A stretch of DNA of 64,000 nt from Kocuria sp. (GTDB lineage: Bacteria > Actinomycetota > Actinomycetes > Actinomycetales > Micrococcaceae). The notes below the pieces were generated by a model. The model was given only the letters and a program-made list of their open reading frames with translations, was not told the DNA's origin and made no database searches. Positions 62,129-64,000 of the stretch are shown here, piece by piece. Each line of letters starts with the position of its first letter. Within the stretch, counting starts at the first letter, position 1. Location of the stretch: positions 122,162 to 186,161 of the forward strand of contig NZ_JAUMTZ010000004.1 in NCBI RefSeq assembly GCF_030530945.1. Reading direction: 5' to 3'. Made by a program: the position numbers and the translations under genes.

Positions 62129-62169
62129 GCACCCACCATATACCCCCACGGGGTATATGGTGGGTGCAT
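62127..62169. promoter_or_regulatory. 20-bp perfect palindrome with CsoR-type core over the DUF4396 start
   Basis: Arms of 20 bases (62127-62146 and 62150-62169) are perfect complements around a CAC spacer. The centre ATACCCC-cac-GGGGTAT matches the CsoR/RicR copper-sensor operator pattern. On the minus strand the right arm contains the -10 (TATGGT) and the left arm contains the ATG, so repressor, polymerase and ribosome share one site. No csoR gene is in the window. Confidence 0.75.
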
Positions 62170-62209
62170 CTCGTTACACCTCCCATCGGGGCACAGACGC
62201 CACACAGCT

Positions 62210-63274
62210 CTATGAGACCTTCTCGGCCACAACGTAGATTCGCTTCAAGGGCAGCTTGTCCCGCCACCTCGATGGCAAGGACTCGTAGTACGTCAGCGTG
62301 AGGTCGGTGATCTCCTTGTACCCAAGCAGACGAAGGTTGTGACGCTCCCGTTCCAGGGCAGCCGCTTCGCTGGTGTAAGAGCCCAGAGTCACGAACAGGC
62401 CATGCTCATCTTTGACGCCCAGCGTTCCAAGGAGCCCTTGAATATCCGGGCGCCCCTTGGTGGACGATGTGTGTTTGCACTGCACTTTGATGAGCGGCGG
62501 TTCAAGCCCCAGAATGTCCCTGTGAGCCAGGACGTCTACTCCCCCATCAGCCGAGTAGGACGTCACTCGCGCCTGGTAGCCCATGGCCCTCAGAAGATCA
62601 GCGACGAAATGCTCAAACTCCTCGTGCGTGAGATCCTCCAGGAGTGTTCGCGTGATGAAGTCATTGGTGTTGACCTGAATCTGCTCTGCCGTGGGCAGCG
62701 CGTCATTCGCCTCCTCGTCTGACTCAGCAACCATAGGCAAAGCCCCTATCGGCGATGTGGATAATGGTTGCGCGTCCTCCCGGGCCTGGAGCGACCTTAC
62801 AAAGGCGTCCTCGGAAGGCGCCTGCAAAAAATCGCGGAAGATGCCTTCGTGGCGTTTAACTCGAAAGAGGGTGAGCGCGGACCCGATTTCATAGAGGGCG
62901 GGTTTGGGGAAAATACCGCGGGAGACGCCGGTCTTAAGCCACCGCACGGCACGTCGATGCCGGTGGGTTTTCTGGTCGGAGTGATACCGGTACTCCCCCA
63001 CGACCTCACCGAAGTTCAAGGTCCGGTCCGCCTTATTGGGAAATATGACGAGATCTCCCACGGCCATCTCGAAAGCAAACCGCCGCTGAATCCCAGCCCA
63101 AACAGCTATGGCCCCCGCCTTGGCGTTGGGTTCGCTGGCGAGCAACGCGGCCTTGATCCGTTCCGGGTCATCCCCCATGAGGGAGATGTCCCCAATCTCC
63201 CACCCAATCGAGAAAAACCCTTCGGAGAGCAGCTCATCGGCGAGAACGTCGTTGTGAATACCCCACATGGTCAT
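62210..63274 (-). CDS. Restriction-endonuclease-like protein: EVE/PUA-like N-terminus plus Mrr nuclease domain
   Basis: A 354-residue protein. The N-terminal part (about 1-150; MTMWGIHNDVLADELLSEGF and later GDLVIFPNKADRTLNFGEVV) looks like an EVE/PUA-like small-base reader; residues about 205-350 are an Mrr-type PD-(D/E)XK nuclease: EFEHFVADLLRAMGYQARVT near 219, the catalytic Asp247 in GGVDVLAHRD, and Gln265-x-Lys267 in IKVQCKHTSST. This architecture resembles modification-dependent restriction enzymes. GAGGAGG precedes the ATG, which overlaps the helicase stop. GC is near 60 percent, below the surroundings. Confidence 0.78.
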   Translation of the reverse strand: MTMWGIHNDVLADELLSEGFFSIGWEIGDISLMGDDPERIKAALLASEPNAKAGAIAVWAGIQRRFAFEMAVGDLVIFPNKADRTLNFGEVVGEYRYHSDQKTHRHRRAVRWLKTGVSRGIFPKPALYEIGSALTLFRVKRHEGIFRDFLQAPSEDAFVRSLQAREDAQPLSTSPIGALPMVAESDEEANDALPTAEQIQVNTNDFITRTLLEDLTHEEFEHFVADLLRAMGYQARVTSYSADGGVDVLAHRDILGLEPPLIKVQCKHTSSTKGRPDIQGLLGTLGVKDEHGLFVTLGSYTSEAAALERERHNLRLLGYKEITDLTLTYYESLPSRWRDKLPLKRIYVVAEKVS

Positions 63275-64000
63275 GACCGGGCCTCCTCTGCCATCGGCAA
63301 GAACGGGCTGGCTTTCCTGCTCCACGAGATCGCCAGCACATCACGGGCACGTGTGGCTCCCACGTACAGCAGGGAGCGCTCCCGCAAGGCGTTGTCCTCG
63401 TGGGCCTTCTCGTCATAGTCACTGCCCGCGAAGAACCGGGGGATGGATGCCTCGCTCACGTCGAACAGCAGAACGCGGGAGAACTCGGTGCCTTTAGCCC
63501 GGTGGAGGGTCATGACCGCGGGGGTTCCCTGCGGAATGTCCTGCTTGTCCACCGGTGCCGCGTTGACACCCAGCTCTCCCAGGGTGCGGACCAGCGCGTC
63601 GCGCTGCTTTTTGGTGCGGGTGAGGATTCCCAGGGTGCTGGCGGAGAGGCCCTCGTCCGCTAGTTCATCGAGCCACCTTTTCACCAGTCCGGCCACGAGA
63701 CCGTATTCGTGGGCAAGATCCCGCGCGGGCAGCAGAACGGGCACGGGCCCGGAACGACTGGAAACATACCGTTCCTGGGAGTGGTCCACCGACTCACCCT
63801 CCACCTCGTCCAGGTTGTACTCCCCGCCCTCGAGCACCTTGAGGGCGAGCGCGAGATTTTGTTCGGTGGTGCGGTAGTTCAGGCGGAGCCGCCGGGAGCG
63901 CCCCACCACTTTGACGCCGTAGTGGCCCAGCACAATCCGCTGACCGTAGATCCGCTGGTTGGAGTCCTCAGCGATGAACAGATCATCGGGGCCCTCCGCC
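63271..64000 (-). CDS. UvrD/Rep-like superfamily 1 helicase, C-terminal part
   Basis: Only the last 243 codons are inside the window; the gene continues beyond the right edge. DLFIAEDSNQRIYGQRIVLG at the start is helicase motif III-like; RSRRLRLNYRTTEQNLALAL is motif IV, VMTLHRAKGTEFSRVLLFDV motif V and RERSLLYVGATRARDVLAIS motif VI, all of the UvrD/PcrA type. The final ATG overlap couples it to the Mrr-type nuclease. The pair probably acts together on DNA, for example in defence; the missing N-terminus may hold other domains. Confidence 0.85.
   Translation of the reverse strand, partial: AEGPDDLFIAEDSNQRIYGQRIVLGHYGVKVVGRSRRLRLNYRTTEQNLALALKVLEGGEYNLDEVEGESVDHSQERYVSSRSGPVPVLLPARDLAHEYGLVAGLVKRWLDELADEGLSASTLGILTRTKKQRDALVRTLGELGVNAAPVDKQDIPQGTPAVMTLHRAKGTEFSRVLLFDVSEASIPRFFAGSDYDEKAHEDNALRERSLLYVGATRARDVLAISWSRKASPFLPMAEEARS

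Overview
The window is high-GC (roughly 70 percent by eye) bacterial DNA with dense coding, many GTG starts and ATGA/GTGA gene overlaps. PTS amino-sugar genes with a GntR regulator, frequent leaderless TANNNT-type promoters, an Ohr/OhrR pair, a clade-2 catalase and paired UV and alkylation repair enzymes point to an actinobacterium, most likely Micrococcales/Micrococcaceae and Kocuria-like. That placement is inference from protein style, not a database match. I saw no rRNA, tRNA, insertion sequence, prophage or CRISPR array.

Layout. 0-10 kb: metabolic and stress genes (GMC oxidoreductase, amidohydrolase, cold-shock protein, old-yellow-enzyme reductase, DHA2 efflux pump, aldehyde dehydrogenase, thioesterase, SDR). 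10-20.5 kb: small hydrophilic proteins, a carnitine-acyltransferase-family enzyme, a PLP aminotransferase, TetR, DedA, and DNA repair (pyrimidine-dimer glycosylase, AlkA-Ogt pair), then TspO, a methyltransferase and an ohr-DoxX pair. 20.9-23.4 kb: an ascorbate-type PTS (EIIA-EIIB fusion plus EIIC), somewhat lower in GC than its surroundings. 23.4-33.2 kb: catalase, heme-oxygenase-like plus CDGSH pair, TauE/SafE exporter, an internally deleted GNAT gene, a RelBE-type toxin-antitoxin pair with a palindromic operator, an NmrA-like protein and photolyase. 33.4-40.4 kb: secreted intradiol-dioxygenase-like protein, two amino-acid transporters, OhrR, an alpha/beta hydrolase resembling haloacetate dehalogenases, an aldo/keto reductase. 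40.6-45.5 kb: a complete N-acetylglucosamine locus, EIIB-EIIA-gntR divergent from nagE-nagA-nagB around a perfect 16-bp dre-like operator, with related 128/129-bp repeats at its two ends. 45.7-50.8 kb: SDR/hydrolase opposite an XRE regulator, then a PiT phosphate transporter operon. 51-64 kb: second DHA2 pump; a thiosulfate transporter fused to its TusA-like partner behind a candidate polycysteine leader ORF; a secreted Tat protein; pabBC; a zinc-free ribosomal protein L36 with a Zur-like box; a copper-type two-gene operon under a 20-bp palindrome that matches the CsoR core; and, at the right edge, a lower-GC UvrD-like helicase coupled to an Mrr-type nuclease with an EVE/PUA-like N-terminus.

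The most unusual signals are: (1) an 11-mer, GCGGCGTCGTC, that recurs in intergenic regions far more often than composition predicts, mostly next to gene 3' ends; (2) the polycysteine leader ORF before the thiosulfate transporter; (3) the PUA-like/Mrr nuclease plus helicase pair; (4) metal-responsive operators that fuse operator, promoter and start codon. Several remnants (amidohydrolase tail, GNAT internal deletion, possible hutG and kdp fragments) show ongoing gene loss. Everything here is read by eye; domain calls rest on recognised motifs.
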